Below, piece by piece: positions 1-7,855 of a stretch of DNA of 26,081 bases. The stretch is taken from positions 1 to 26,081 of the IMG/VR virus record IMGVR_UViG_3300017917_002452; one strand, written 5' to 3'. The DNA is from a virus. Position 1 is the first letter of the stretch. Each line of letters begins with the position of its first letter. A program made the translations under genes and the position numbers. A model generated the notes under the pieces. The model saw only the letters and a list, made by a program, of their open reading frames with translations. It did not search any database and was not told the DNA's origin.

Positions 1-1074
1 GCATTCCCTTATACGGGTTCTGCGGAGATTACTGGTAGTTTAGGTATTACAGGTTCATTCAACTTACCTAAAGGAACAACTGCACAAAGACCGGCTAATG
101 CACCAAGCGGAAGTTTAAGATTTAATACAACAACCGGCTCATTAGAAAATAGAGTAAATGGTAATTGGGAACCTGTTGGTAGTGGATTTGGTGCTACTGG
201 TGGAACAATTAAAATAACTAAAATTGATGATACTTTTGAAACTTATTTTAGTGGTTCGTATTTAGTTACACATTATTTTGCTGGAGCTTATGGAGATAAA
301 ATCTTTACTGTAACAGGTGGTGGTACTGTAAACTATGTTATTGTAGGTTCCGGTGGTGGAGGCGGTGGAGCTGAAGACTCTATGATGGGCAACTATGGTG
401 GAGGCGGCGGAGGCGGCGGACAAGTATTAACCGGCTCTATCTTTTTACAACAAGGTAATTATCCATTGCAATATAGCGCATTTGGTGGCGGTGGTGGTTA
501 TGGTAATTCAGCTGGTTATGAAGGCTACCCTACACAAGCATTAGGTTTAATAGCTTATGGTGGTTCAGGTGGTGGCTCTAATAGTGCTGGTATGAATGGA
601 CAACCTATACCAAATAGTGTAACAGGCTCATTAGGTGGAGCAATAGGACCTGCTGGTGGCGGTGGTGCTGGTAGTTCTACTGCTGGTGGAGTAGGTAATA
701 AAAACGGAGGTGCAGGTGTAACAGATGCTGGTGGCGGCGGTGGTGGACAAGAAACTGCTGGTGGTGCTGGAGCTACTGGAACTGGTGGTAATGGTGGAGA
801 TGGTATCCAAGTTTATGATGGTACTGGCTTCCTTGTTTACGCTGGTTGCGGTGGTGGAGGTGGCGGCCTATTTAGTGGTGGAGCTGGTGGTAATTTCTAT
901 GGTGGTAATGGTGCAAACGGAGATGAGGATGGTGGAAGTCCATTTAACGGTGGATGTGGAGGTGGAGGCGCCTTTGCACAAGGTGGAGCAACTAGAGTAG
1001 GTGGTAATGGTTCAGGTGGATTTGTAACTATATGGTATGTAATCAATGACCCAAAGCTAGGTAGAATAAGTTAA
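1..1074 (+). CDS. Glycine-rich tail (or head) fibre protein, 5' truncated by window edge
   Basis: The frame is open from base 1, so the true start lies upstream; 357 residues are visible. Residues about 22-62 match the recurring phage fibre motif GTTAQRP...GSLRFNTTTG..E....GNWEPVG, a short repeat unit common in T4-like and Bacteroidota phage fibres. Residues about 75-115 form a beta-rich link leading to YVIVGSGGGG. After that comes a glycine-rich domain of about 230 residues with many GGGG runs, like the glycine-rich adhesin domains at fibre tips that contact receptors. It ends in a short hydrophobic beta segment (GFVTIWYV). No chaperone gene follows directly. Role as a host-binding fibre is inferred from family resemblance; whether it belongs to tail or head cannot be told from the fragment. 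Confidence 0.75.
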   Translation, partial: AFPYTGSAEITGSLGITGSFNLPKGTTAQRPANAPSGSLRFNTTTGSLENRVNGNWEPVGSGFGATGGTIKITKIDDTFETYFSGSYLVTHYFAGAYGDKIFTVTGGGTVNYVIVGSGGGGGGAEDSMMGNYGGGGGGGGQVLTGSIFLQQGNYPLQYSAFGGGGGYGNSAGYEGYPTQALGLIAYGGSGGGSNSAGMNGQPIPNSVTGSLGGAIGPAGGGGAGSSTAGGVGNKNGGAGVTDAGGGGGGQETAGGAGATGTGGNGGDGIQVYDGTGFLVYAGCGGGGGGLFSGGAGGNFYGGNGANGDEDGGSPFNGGCGGGGAFAQGGATRVGGNGSGGFVTIWYVINDPKLGRIS

Positions 1075-1138
1075 TAAAAATCAATAAAAATAAACAATAA
1101 ATCGTTATATATATAAAGCACAAATAAAATAAAATAAT

Positions 1139-1852
1139 ATGAATGCAAGAACAGTTTTGGACAAGATAATCGGTATGTTTAATGAAGCTGCTGAGCCTGT
1201 ACAAATGGAAACTTACGCAAAATTAGCAGATGGCACTATTGTATATTCTCCTAGTTTTGATGTAGACCAACCGTTAGAAGTTGTGTCAGAGGATGGAACA
1301 AAATCTCCAGCACCAGACGGAGAACACGAATTAGTGTTAAAGGATAGCGAAGGCTACGAAAGCCGCTTTAAGGTTATCACTAAAGATGGTAAAATTGTAG
1401 AAAGAGAAAATGTTGAATTGCCAGAAAGCGATGACGCTGAGGAAATGAAAGCAGAAACAGTAAAAACAAAAGAACTTCCAAACACAACTATGGAGGACAA
1501 GGCAAATGAAGTTAAGGAATTAGCTGAAATGGACCCGTTGCCTTCAGGAGATGGTGTAGAGGAAGACGCTGAACCAATACCAGCAGATACAGATATGGGT
1601 GCAATGGTTGAGAAATTGCAGTATCGTATTGAGGAAATGGAAAAGAAAATGTCTATTATGGAAGCAGCAATGAAGCCAGTAGAGGAAACAAAGAAAGAAG
1701 CAGATGTTAAAATGGAAGACGATGTTAAATTACCAAAATTAGACGGAGCTCCAGTAGAAAACACTAATCTTTCTGCGGTTGCAAACACAAAAACTAAAAA
1801 TTCAGTAGGGAACTATCAGGAGACATTCTTGAATAGACTTTACAACAACTAA
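1139..1852 (+). CDS. Putative head scaffold protein
   Basis: A 237-residue, very acidic protein placed 20 bases before the capsid gene, the usual place for a scaffold. Residues about 20-90 look like a small beta domain (LADGTIV... PAPDGEHELVL... DGKIVERENVEL) of a kind I recall upstream of capsid genes in Bacteroidota phages. Residues about 155-190 are a predicted coiled coil (MVEKLQYRIEEMEKKMSIME). The C-terminus is basic and polar (NYQETFLNRLYNN), as in scaffold tails that bind capsid protein. The start is preceded by an A/T-rich leader without a Shine-Dalgarno. Function is inferred from position, charge and coiled coil; no catalytic motif is present, so it is not itself the protease. Confidence 0.6.
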   Translation: MNARTVLDKIIGMFNEAAEPVQMETYAKLADGTIVYSPSFDVDQPLEVVSEDGTKSPAPDGEHELVLKDSEGYESRFKVITKDGKIVERENVELPESDDAEEMKAETVKTKELPNTTMEDKANEVKELAEMDPLPSGDGVEEDAEPIPADTDMGAMVEKLQYRIEEMEKKMSIMEAAMKPVEETKKEADVKMEDDVKLPKLDGAPVENTNLSAVANTKTKNSVGNYQETFLNRLYNN

Positions 1853-1872
1853 TTAAAATAAACAAAAAAAAG

Positions 1873-2850
1873 ATGAGACAAAATCAAAACTTTACAAATC
1901 CAGTTGTAACTAGTACTTACGCTGGTGAATTTGCTTCAAAATATATTGCAGCAAGTTTACTTTCAGCTAAAACGCTGGATAACAAGTACATAACAATCAT
2001 GCCGAATGTTAAGTACAAAGAGGTAATCTCTAAATTAGCAGTTGATAGCATTATATCAAACGCTTCTTGCGATTTTACAGCAACAGGTTCAGTAGCATTA
2101 ACTGAAAGAATTATCACTCCAAAAGAATTACAAGTAAACTTACAATTATGTAAGCAAAACTTCGTAAACTCTTGGGAAGCTTTACAATTAGGATACAGTG
2201 CATTTGATACTATCCCTGCATCATTTACCGATTACTTGGTATCTTATGTTGGTGGAAAAGTAGGAGAAGCAACTGAAATCGCTATTTGGCAAGGTGTTGA
2301 AGCAACTAATGGTTCATTTGGTGGTTTACAAACAGCTTTCTCTGCATCAATCGCAGTAGGTGGAGCAACAGATGTATTACCAGCAAGAGCAACAGGTGGT
2401 AGCTCAGCAATCATATCTGGTTCAGTAACTTCAGCGAATGTGTTATCTAAATTGGACTCTTTAGTTCAATCTATTCCTGATACAGTTTATGGTAAGGAAG
2501 ACTTGTTAATTTATGTGCCAACAAATGTAGCAAAAGCATACCAACAAGCATTAGCAGGTGGTGCAGTAGGTGCTAACGGTTGGAACAATCAATTGAATGT
2601 GGGTGAAAAACCATTCAACTTTAATGGTATTGAAATCGTTATGTGTCCTGGTATGGCAGCTTCAACTATGGTAGCAGCACAAAAATCTAACTTATTCTTT
2701 GGTACTGGCTTAATGAGCGATTACAACGAAGTTAAAGTATTAGATATGGCTGACTTGGATGGCTCGCAAAACTTTAGAGTAATTATGAGATATACTGCAG
2801 GTACTCAATTTGGTATCGGACAGGACATCGTTTACTACGGAGCATACTAA
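1873..2850 (+). CDS. Major capsid protein
   Basis: A 325-residue protein. Residues about 80-125 carry the segment TPKELQVNLQLCKQNFVNSW...GYSAFDTIPASF, followed by a helix (YLVSYVGGKVGEATEIAIWQG), a layout I recognise from major capsid proteins of Bacteroidota phages, presumably with the HK97 fold. The C-terminal half includes VLSKLDSLVQSIPDTVYGKEDLLIYVPTN-like features and ends in a beta-rich segment (RVIMRYTAGTQFGIGQDIVYYGAY) typical of capsid C-termini. It follows the scaffold-like gene and precedes the probable tail tube gene. Low cysteine, high Ala/Gly/Thr. A stable hairpin follows the stop. The call rests on recalled family resemblance plus position. Confidence 0.8.
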   Translation: MRQNQNFTNPVVTSTYAGEFASKYIAASLLSAKTLDNKYITIMPNVKYKEVISKLAVDSIISNASCDFTATGSVALTERIITPKELQVNLQLCKQNFVNSWEALQLGYSAFDTIPASFTDYLVSYVGGKVGEATEIAIWQGVEATNGSFGGLQTAFSASIAVGGATDVLPARATGGSSAIISGSVTSANVLSKLDSLVQSIPDTVYGKEDLLIYVPTNVAKAYQQALAGGAVGANGWNNQLNVGEKPFNFNGIEIVMCPGMAASTMVAAQKSNLFFGTGLMSDYNEVKVLDMADLDGSQNFRVIMRYTAGTQFGIGQDIVYYGAY

Positions 2851-2862
2851 TATATAAAGTAA

Positions 2863-2892
2863 GGGGAGTGACATGTAGGAATGAAGCTCCCC
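2863..2892 (+). promoter_or_regulatory. Hairpin after the capsid gene
   Basis: GGGGAG (2863-2868) pairs perfectly with CTCCCC (2887-2892) across an 18-nt loop, 12 bases after the capsid stop. No U-tract follows, so it is unlikely to be a full intrinsic terminator. It could partly stop transcription, or protect the 3' end of the capsid message. The role is inferred. Confidence 0.45.
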
Positions 2893-2932
2893 ACACTTTA
2901 ACAACAACACAAACAATTAAAACAGAAATAAC

Positions 2933-3484
2933 ATGGCTTGTAATTTAACATTAGGAAGAAATGAAGTTTGTAAAGACAGCGTTGGTGGATTGGCAGGGGT
3001 TTACTTTATCAATTACACAACAGGTTCTTTCACACATACTTCAGGCGAAGGCACTCCAATAACTGCCTTTCCGTCCGGCTCAACTGCATACTATTATCAG
3101 TTGAAAGGTACAAGTGCATATACGGAAACTGTAAATAGCTCTAGAGAAAATGGTACTACATTCTTTTCACAGGAATTAGTATTAAATCTTAAAAAGCTTA
3201 CAAATGAGATGACAACTCAATTGCGTTTAATGGCTTATGGTAGACCTCAAATTGTGGTTCATACTATGGCTGGAGATGCATTGTTAGTTGGTGAAAATGA
3301 AGGTGCAGACCTTACCGCTGGAACAATCCAAACAGGAGCAGCGTTGGGAGACCTTTATGGATACTCGGTAACATTTACTGGACAGGAGCAATATAACGCT
3401 TCTTTCTTGAGTGGCTCTACATTAGATAATCCATTTGCTGGTGTAAGTAATGCACCAACAGTGGTTTACGGAACAAATAGCTAA
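2933..3484 (+). CDS. Probable major tail (tail tube) protein
   Basis: A 183-residue protein starting MACNLTLGRNEVCKDSVGG. The core TSAYTETVNSSRENGTTFFSQ followed by a helix (LKKLTNEMTTQLRLMAYGRP) and then GDLYGYSVTFTGQEQYNASFL is a pattern I recall from a conserved structural family of Bacteroidota phages, usually abundant in virions and thought to form the tail tube. The mix of beta strands with one amphipathic helix fits a tail-tube fold. It lies after the capsid gene and is closed by a strong terminator, consistent with a highly expressed capsid-tube pair. A minor capsid or decoration role cannot be excluded. Confidence 0.55.
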   Translation: MACNLTLGRNEVCKDSVGGLAGVYFINYTTGSFTHTSGEGTPITAFPSGSTAYYYQLKGTSAYTETVNSSRENGTTFFSQELVLNLKKLTNEMTTQLRLMAYGRPQIVVHTMAGDALLVGENEGADLTAGTIQTGAALGDLYGYSVTFTGQEQYNASFLSGSTLDNPFAGVSNAPTVVYGTNS

Positions 3485-3509
3485 TCTCGTATATAGCATA
3501 TAAATAATT

Positions 3510-3538
3510 AAAGGAGGCCCATAAGGTCTCCTTTTTTT
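3510..3538 (+). terminator. Rho-independent terminator after capsid/tail tube genes
   Basis: The left arm AAAGGAGGCC (3510-3519) pairs with GGTCTCCTTT (3525-3534) with one mismatch, leaving a 5-nt loop. The T-run continues to 3538. This is a textbook intrinsic terminator and ends the scaffold-capsid-tail tube unit. Confidence 0.88.
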
Positions 3539-3548
3539 GTATGCTCTC

Positions 3549-3557
3549 AATACTTAT
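3549..3557 (+). promoter_or_regulatory. Putative phage promoter box (AATACTTAT)
   Basis: It lies just after the terminator and about 45 bases before the next gene. It matches the TATACTTAT box found at other operon starts in this window (12426, 19759, 20047, 20338) at eight of nine positions. It resembles the Bacteroidota -7 element TAnnTTTG only loosely. Confidence 0.4.
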
Positions 3558-3603
3558 ATGTAATAAAACTATATAGCGTTTCGTTATATAAGTAGATAAA
3601 TAC

Positions 3604-3972
3604 ATGATAATGCAAGCTTATTACATAACAGGAAGTAACCTATTTACATTTAGAACAGAGCAATTAACCACCACAAGCAATCTTATGTTGGAATTGCAAG
3701 ATATGTACACCTTAACAAATACAAGTCAATCTATAATATCGGCATCATACAACGAATATGAGTCTTTGTTATCATTTACAGCTAGTATTGCAAGTGCTAG
3801 TGTTGCTAGTGAATATAGAGCAACCATTTTATCAGGTTCAACTCCAGTATGGCATGGTAGTATCCAAGTATATGATATTAGAGCAAATGAACCTAAATCA
3901 ACATACCAAAATCAAAATACGCAATACAAATCAATAGTAAGCGATAACGAATACATAATAATTGAAGACTAA
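3604..3972 (+). CDS. Hypothetical protein, probable virion component
   Basis: A 122-residue protein that I do not recognise with certainty. It is Ser/Thr-rich and looks beta-rich, with no membrane segment or signal peptide. The end (TYQNQNTQYKSIVSDNEYIIIED) resembles the tails of small proteins I recall next to portal genes in Bacteroidota phages (pattern YxxNNxxxxYxIxxD). The stop is one base before the portal ATG, so the two are probably co-translated. Start may be 3604 or the in-frame ATG at 3610. It is the first gene after a terminator and a putative promoter. Confidence 0.55.
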   Translation: MIMQAYYITGSNLFTFRTEQLTTTSNLMLELQDMYTLTNTSQSIISASYNEYESLLSFTASIASASVASEYRATILSGSTPVWHGSIQVYDIRANEPKSTYQNQNTQYKSIVSDNEYIIIED

Positions 3973-3973
3973 T

Positions 3974-5242
3974 ATGAAACAACAACAAAACTTTTCAATA
4001 GTAAATCTAGCTCAGCAAGATGTACCTGTAATAAGAGAGGATATAAAGACAAGATATAATTGGGTGCCATTCGGTGTTTATATGCAGGATGACTTTTATC
4101 CAATCATTACACAAACATATAATACCTCAACTACTCATGCAGCTAGTGTAGAGGGTATTAGTGACCTTATATTTGGTAAGGGACTATATACTAAAAACGA
4201 AGCTTTTACTGAAGCATTGACAAAATTAATACCTCAAGACGAGTTGCGTAGAGTAGTATTTGACTTAAAATTATATGGTAATGGTGCTTTTCAAGTAATT
4301 TGGAATGATGACCATACTAAAGTTGTAAAATTATACCATACGCCTATCCAAACTTTAAGAGCGGAAAAGCTTTATGACAATGTTAAGATACAAAATTATT
4401 ACTATTGCGTTGACTGGTATGATATGAAAGCGCAAAAGAATAAGATTAGAATACCTGCTTACGGAACTTCAAAAGAACAAAGAGAGATATTATGGATTAA
4501 GAATTATACGCCAGGTAAATACTATTATTCATTGCCTGATTGGGTATCTGCATTACAATTTACTATGGCTGAGGCAGAATTATCTAACTTACATATAAAC
4601 AACATTGAGAATGGTTTCTTGCCGTTAGTGATGATTAATATGAATAGTGGAGTACCTGCACCAGAGGAGAGAGATACAATAGAGGATTTAATTGAGCGTA
4701 AATTTACAGGCACTAGAAACGCCGGCAGATTTATGTTGAGTTTTAATGATGATGTTGCACAAAAGCCTACTGTGGATATAATCAATATAGAAAATTTACA
4801 TGAGAAATTCCAATATGTAGCTGAATACGCTCAAGATAGAATATTAGTAGCACATAGAATTACCTCTCCATTACTATTTGGTATTAGAACAGAGAATAAT
4901 GGATTTAGCTCACAGTCAGAGGAAATGAAAACGGCTTACTCAATCTTACAAACAATGACAATAACTCCTTTTCAAAATGTAATAACAAACATTCTTACAG
5001 ATGCATTAGAGGCTGGCGGTTATACTGATACTCAATTATACTTTGAACAATTAACTCCGTTAGTAATCTTGTCAGAAACAGCAGATGAAACTGGTCAAAC
5101 AGTAGATGAGGTGCAAACTGATATAAATGATGCAAGCGAAAACCCTGAGTCAGTAGAACAAACACCTGTTGAAAGTGAAAATTTGGCAGAGTTTCACCCC
5201 TCAAATCCAAACTTTTCTAAAAACTTTGTAACATATAAATAA
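3974..5242 (+). CDS. Portal protein
   Basis: A 422-residue protein that forms the dodecameric DNA channel at the capsid vertex. Around residues 285-320 it has RILVAHRITSPLLFGIR followed by TENNGFSSQSEEM, a strong signature of phage portal proteins (the helix and loop lining the channel). Residues about 55-75 (HAASVEGISDLIFGKGL) and about 95-115 (DLKLYGNGAFQVIW) match the usual N-terminal portal elements. The acidic C-terminus (ETADETGQTVDEVQTDI...) is probably disordered. I chose ATG 3974 over an upstream TTG at 3962 because it follows the previous stop by one base. Length is usual for HK97/SPP1-type portals. Confidence 0.88.
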   Translation: MKQQQNFSIVNLAQQDVPVIREDIKTRYNWVPFGVYMQDDFYPIITQTYNTSTTHAASVEGISDLIFGKGLYTKNEAFTEALTKLIPQDELRRVVFDLKLYGNGAFQVIWNDDHTKVVKLYHTPIQTLRAEKLYDNVKIQNYYYCVDWYDMKAQKNKIRIPAYGTSKEQREILWIKNYTPGKYYYSLPDWVSALQFTMAEAELSNLHINNIENGFLPLVMINMNSGVPAPEERDTIEDLIERKFTGTRNAGRFMLSFNDDVAQKPTVDIINIENLHEKFQYVAEYAQDRILVAHRITSPLLFGIRTENNGFSSQSEEMKTAYSILQTMTITPFQNVITNILTDALEAGGYTDTQLYFEQLTPLVILSETADETGQTVDEVQTDINDASENPESVEQTPVESENLAEFHPSNPNFSKNFVTYK

Positions 5243-5248
5243 AAACCT

Positions 5249-5767
5249 ATGAGCTACGCACTATTTATTACTAGAAACGATATAATAAAAAACACACCGC
5301 TAAATGGGGCAATTGATGCGGATAAACTATTGCCATTTGTAAGAACAGCACAAGACAAATACATGCTTAACTTTTTAGGTACTGTATTATTCTACAAATT
5401 ACAAGCAGATATTGAAGCAGGCACTATAAGTCAATTAGGCCCATATTATCAAGACTTAATCAACGAACATATAAAACCAACTCTTATTTGGTATAGTTGT
5501 GTAGAATATATTCCTTTCTCACAAATTAGTTTTAAGAGTGAGGGTGCAGTTAAGCATCAAAGTGACCAATCGGTAGCTCCAACTAAAGGGGATATAGATT
5601 ATTTACTTGCAAAAGCTACAAATAACGCTGACTGGTATGCAACTAGATTACAAAATTACTTAATATCTTATAGCACTCAAATACCTGAATACTTGGAGAG
5701 CGTAGGAAATAATACACAAATCTACCCTGATATGTCTAACGCGTATTTTGGTGGTATAAATCTATAA
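5249..5767 (+). CDS. Putative head-tail connector protein
   Basis: A 172-residue, mainly helical protein directly after the portal. The N-terminal half (ADKLLPFVRTAQDKYMLNFLGTVL...) and the middle (HIKPTLIWYSCVEYIPFSQI) match a family I recall behind Bacteroidota phage portals (DUF6712-like), whose position corresponds to gp6/gp15-type connectors that extend the portal ring. No enzyme motif is visible. The gene starts 6 bases after the portal stop and ends 3 bases before the next start, within one operon of head-tail joining genes. Function is inferred from order and helical character. Confidence 0.6.
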   Translation: MSYALFITRNDIIKNTPLNGAIDADKLLPFVRTAQDKYMLNFLGTVLFYKLQADIEAGTISQLGPYYQDLINEHIKPTLIWYSCVEYIPFSQISFKSEGAVKHQSDQSVAPTKGDIDYLLAKATNNADWYATRLQNYLISYSTQIPEYLESVGNNTQIYPDMSNAYFGGINL

Positions 5768-5770
5768 TAT

Positions 5771-6301
5771 ATGGCATGTTTTACAGCAAATACTAATAAA
5801 AGCTTTACATTATACTACAATTTACTTGAGTATTTTAGAGTAATAATGACAAATCACCCGTCAATTAATAGAGTTACGCAAGGTGATGTATTTTCAGTTG
5901 ATACAGACGAGTACCCAACATATCCTATTGGTAATATATTGGTTACAAATACTGCATTTAACGATAAAAATACTGTATTTACTTGTCAATTAACAGTAGC
6001 TGATAAGGTTAAACTTAAAAATAACGAAAGCATTGGCGAAAGAAATGAGGATATAATTGCATTTTACGGCACCGATGATGTTGTTGATATACATACAAAT
6101 ACGCTTAATATCTTAAATGACTTAATTGCATTTACTCAATTGTCACCTACAACAGATGCATTTGAAATAAGCACTGTAATTAATTGTGTTCCATTTAGAG
6201 ATAATTTTGATAATGGATTGGCTGGTTGGGTAGCTACATTTGATTTAGTTACGCACAATAATAGAGATAGATGTTTATATAACCTTTTAGGAGATTGCTA
6301 A
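5771..6301 (+). CDS. Putative tail terminator / head-tail joining protein
   Basis: A 176-residue protein in the head-tail joining cluster. Residues about 15-60 (LLEYFRVIMTNHPSINRVTQGD...EYPTYPIGNILV) start with a helix and lead to a beta segment. Residues about 70-140 alternate strands and a helix (NTLNILNDLIAF). The closing segment (DNFDNGLAGWVATFDLVTH) resembles the end of tail-terminator-like proteins in Bacteroidota phages, where a beta sheet packs on helices. Its stop overlaps the next ATG (TAATG), suggesting coupled translation and a fixed ratio with the gp10-like protein. Exact neck position is inferred. Confidence 0.5.
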   Translation: MACFTANTNKSFTLYYNLLEYFRVIMTNHPSINRVTQGDVFSVDTDEYPTYPIGNILVTNTAFNDKNTVFTCQLTVADKVKLKNNESIGERNEDIIAFYGTDDVVDIHTNTLNILNDLIAFTQLSPTTDAFEISTVINCVPFRDNFDNGLAGWVATFDLVTHNNRDRCLYNLLGDC

Positions 6302-6648
6302 TGATAACGCTAGACCAAATAAAGACAACATATAAAACTCTAGCACAATCATATCTAACAATGCAATCACCAGTACCTATTAAAACAGGTAGGTTATTAC
6401 AAAGTATAGATGTCATTGAAACAGTAGGAGATAAACCTGATAGCATAACTTTAGATTTGAAGACTGTGTATTATGGTTACTTTGTCAATTTTGGAACAAG
6501 ATATATGATAGCTAGGCCATTTGCAACACAAGCTTCAAACGATGCTAGATTAAAAGATATGATAGTAGAGTATTCAGCAGAAAAAGTTAATGCAGAAATC
6601 TTTGCTAGTTTAGAAAAAAGACTTGGCAAATATTGGAAATCTAAATAG
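6301..6648 (+). CDS. HK97 gp10-like head-tail/tail component
   Basis: A 115-residue protein. The region VPIKTGRLLQSIDV (25-38) followed by VYYGYFVNFGTRYMIARPF (56-74) is the hallmark of the HK97 gp10 family: a 'T/KTGxLxxSI' start, then 'YYxxFVxFGTxxMxARPF'. The family acts at the head-tail junction or in tail completion. I chose ATG 6301, whose A is the last base of the preceding stop (TAATG), rather than the TTG two codons upstream. The basic C-terminus (KRLGKYWKSK) fits a protein meeting DNA or an acidic partner. Confidence 0.75.
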   Translation: MITLDQIKTTYKTLAQSYLTMQSPVPIKTGRLLQSIDVIETVGDKPDSITLDLKTVYYGYFVNFGTRYMIARPFATQASNDARLKDMIVEYSAEKVNAEIFASLEKRLGKYWKSK

Positions 6649-6666
6649 GGTGTAATACAGGTTAAT

Positions 6667-6685
6667 AAAATAAAGTTAAATAGTA
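6667..6685 (+). repeat. 19-nt leader repeat, copy 1
   Basis: AAAATAAAGTTAAATAGTA occurs here and again, base for base, at 17861-17879. Each copy lies just upstream of a gene (6695 and 17883). A shorter form (AGTTAAATAG) lies at 15668-15677 before the gene at 15680. It may be a translation enhancer or weak promoter. Confidence 0.55.
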
Positions 6686-6694
6686 AAAGACAAT

Positions 6695-7855
6695 ATGGCT
6701 CTAACAATAACACAATATCCAGCAACTGCTTCATTAGCACAATCACCGATAGCATTTACAGTATCTAGCACAACGCCTGTTACTGCAAGTCAATTTCAAT
6801 ATGTGGGTGATTTATATTACTGGGATGGTACTGAAGCAGCTAGTGGTAGTGTAAAATATACATTGGTTAAATTCCCTAATACTAGCTTAGTTGGTATTTT
6901 TGATGTTGGTAGAATAATAAACTCTACATTAACTGATTTAGCACAAGCGAATACCTCAAATGTAAAATACTTCAAAGTTGATTTTTATTCACAATACTAT
7001 GATACTAATGGTAATTATCAAACAGGCTCACATGCAGTTACTGGAGTTTACAAAGCATTAGATGGTTATGGGTTATTTCAGGAGCCAATAGGACAGGCAA
7101 TAAACAGCAAAACTCCTCATTGGCCTATTATGACTAGTGGACCTGCAACTCAATCATTTTTTGAGAATAATAGAGGGCAAGGCGCAGTATATGTAGGTAA
7201 TGTAGGAACAACAGTCCCAACAAAGATAATTTATTCAGGCTCAAATGCAAATGGAAGCGTTAATGTTAGTGGTAATACTACAACAAGCGGACAGATAGCT
7301 CAATTTCCCCTTTTTCCTGGTCAACCTGGCTTTCCTTTTAGCTCGGCAGGGTTAGAGTATTATACAGTACAAGCTTACTCAGGAGCAACCGCTTTAGGGA
7401 CGCCTATTCGTTATGAAATAGCATGTCAACAAAAGTATCCTAATGTAAGAATTAAATGGAAAAATAGATTTGGGCAATTTGACTGGTTTAACTTTAACAT
7501 GGTTAGTAGAACAAGCTTTTCAGTTGATAGAAAGAATTTCCAACCGCAAATTGGTAGCTGGGATGCTAGTAGCTTATCATATAATAACTATGACTCTCAA
7601 AATCAAACTTATATATCCAATGCAAAGCAAGGATTGTCTGTAAATACTAATTTTATTAATCAAGACTATAACGATATAATTAAACAATTGCTATCGTCTG
7701 ACGAAGCGTATTGGGTATATGATGAAGCAAATAGCTTATTAAGACCTATAACAATAGATACAAACTCAATAGTATTTAAGACTGGAGTTGTAGATAAAAC
7801 AATTCAATACGCATTTGATTTTGTATATGGACAAGAATATAAATTGCTAATATAA
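6695..7855 (+). CDS. Tail protein, possibly distal-tail/baseplate
   Basis: A 386-residue beta-rich protein. The N-terminal half is rich in Ser/Thr/Gly and short strands (residues 1-130). A variable Gly/Asn segment follows (residues about 160-215). The C-terminal part (about residues 245-386) contains KYPNVRIKWKNRFGQFDWF and then SFSVDRKNFQPQ, a pattern I recall from conserved tail proteins of Bacteroidota phages lying just before the large hub-like protein. It ends next to the following ATG (TAATG), implying coupling. No enzyme motif. A distal-tail role is inferred only from order; it could also be a baseplate wedge or receptor-binding subunit. Confidence 0.5.
   Translation: MALTITQYPATASLAQSPIAFTVSSTTPVTASQFQYVGDLYYWDGTEAASGSVKYTLVKFPNTSLVGIFDVGRIINSTLTDLAQANTSNVKYFKVDFYSQYYDTNGNYQTGSHAVTGVYKALDGYGLFQEPIGQAINSKTPHWPIMTSGPATQSFFENNRGQGAVYVGNVGTTVPTKIIYSGSNANGSVNVSGNTTTSGQIAQFPLFPGQPGFPFSSAGLEYYTVQAYSGATALGTPIRYEIACQQKYPNVRIKWKNRFGQFDWFNFNMVSRTSFSVDRKNFQPQIGSWDASSLSYNNYDSQNQTYISNAKQGLSVNTNFINQDYNDIIKQLLSSDEAYWVYDEANSLLRPITIDTNSIVFKTGVVDKTIQYAFDFVYGQEYKLLI

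Noticed and set aside
725-1000. Val/Leu/Glu-rich frame inside the glycine-rich fibre
   Set aside because: Low-complexity shadow of GGN codons in another frame; the fibre frame is open from base 1 and has the family motif.
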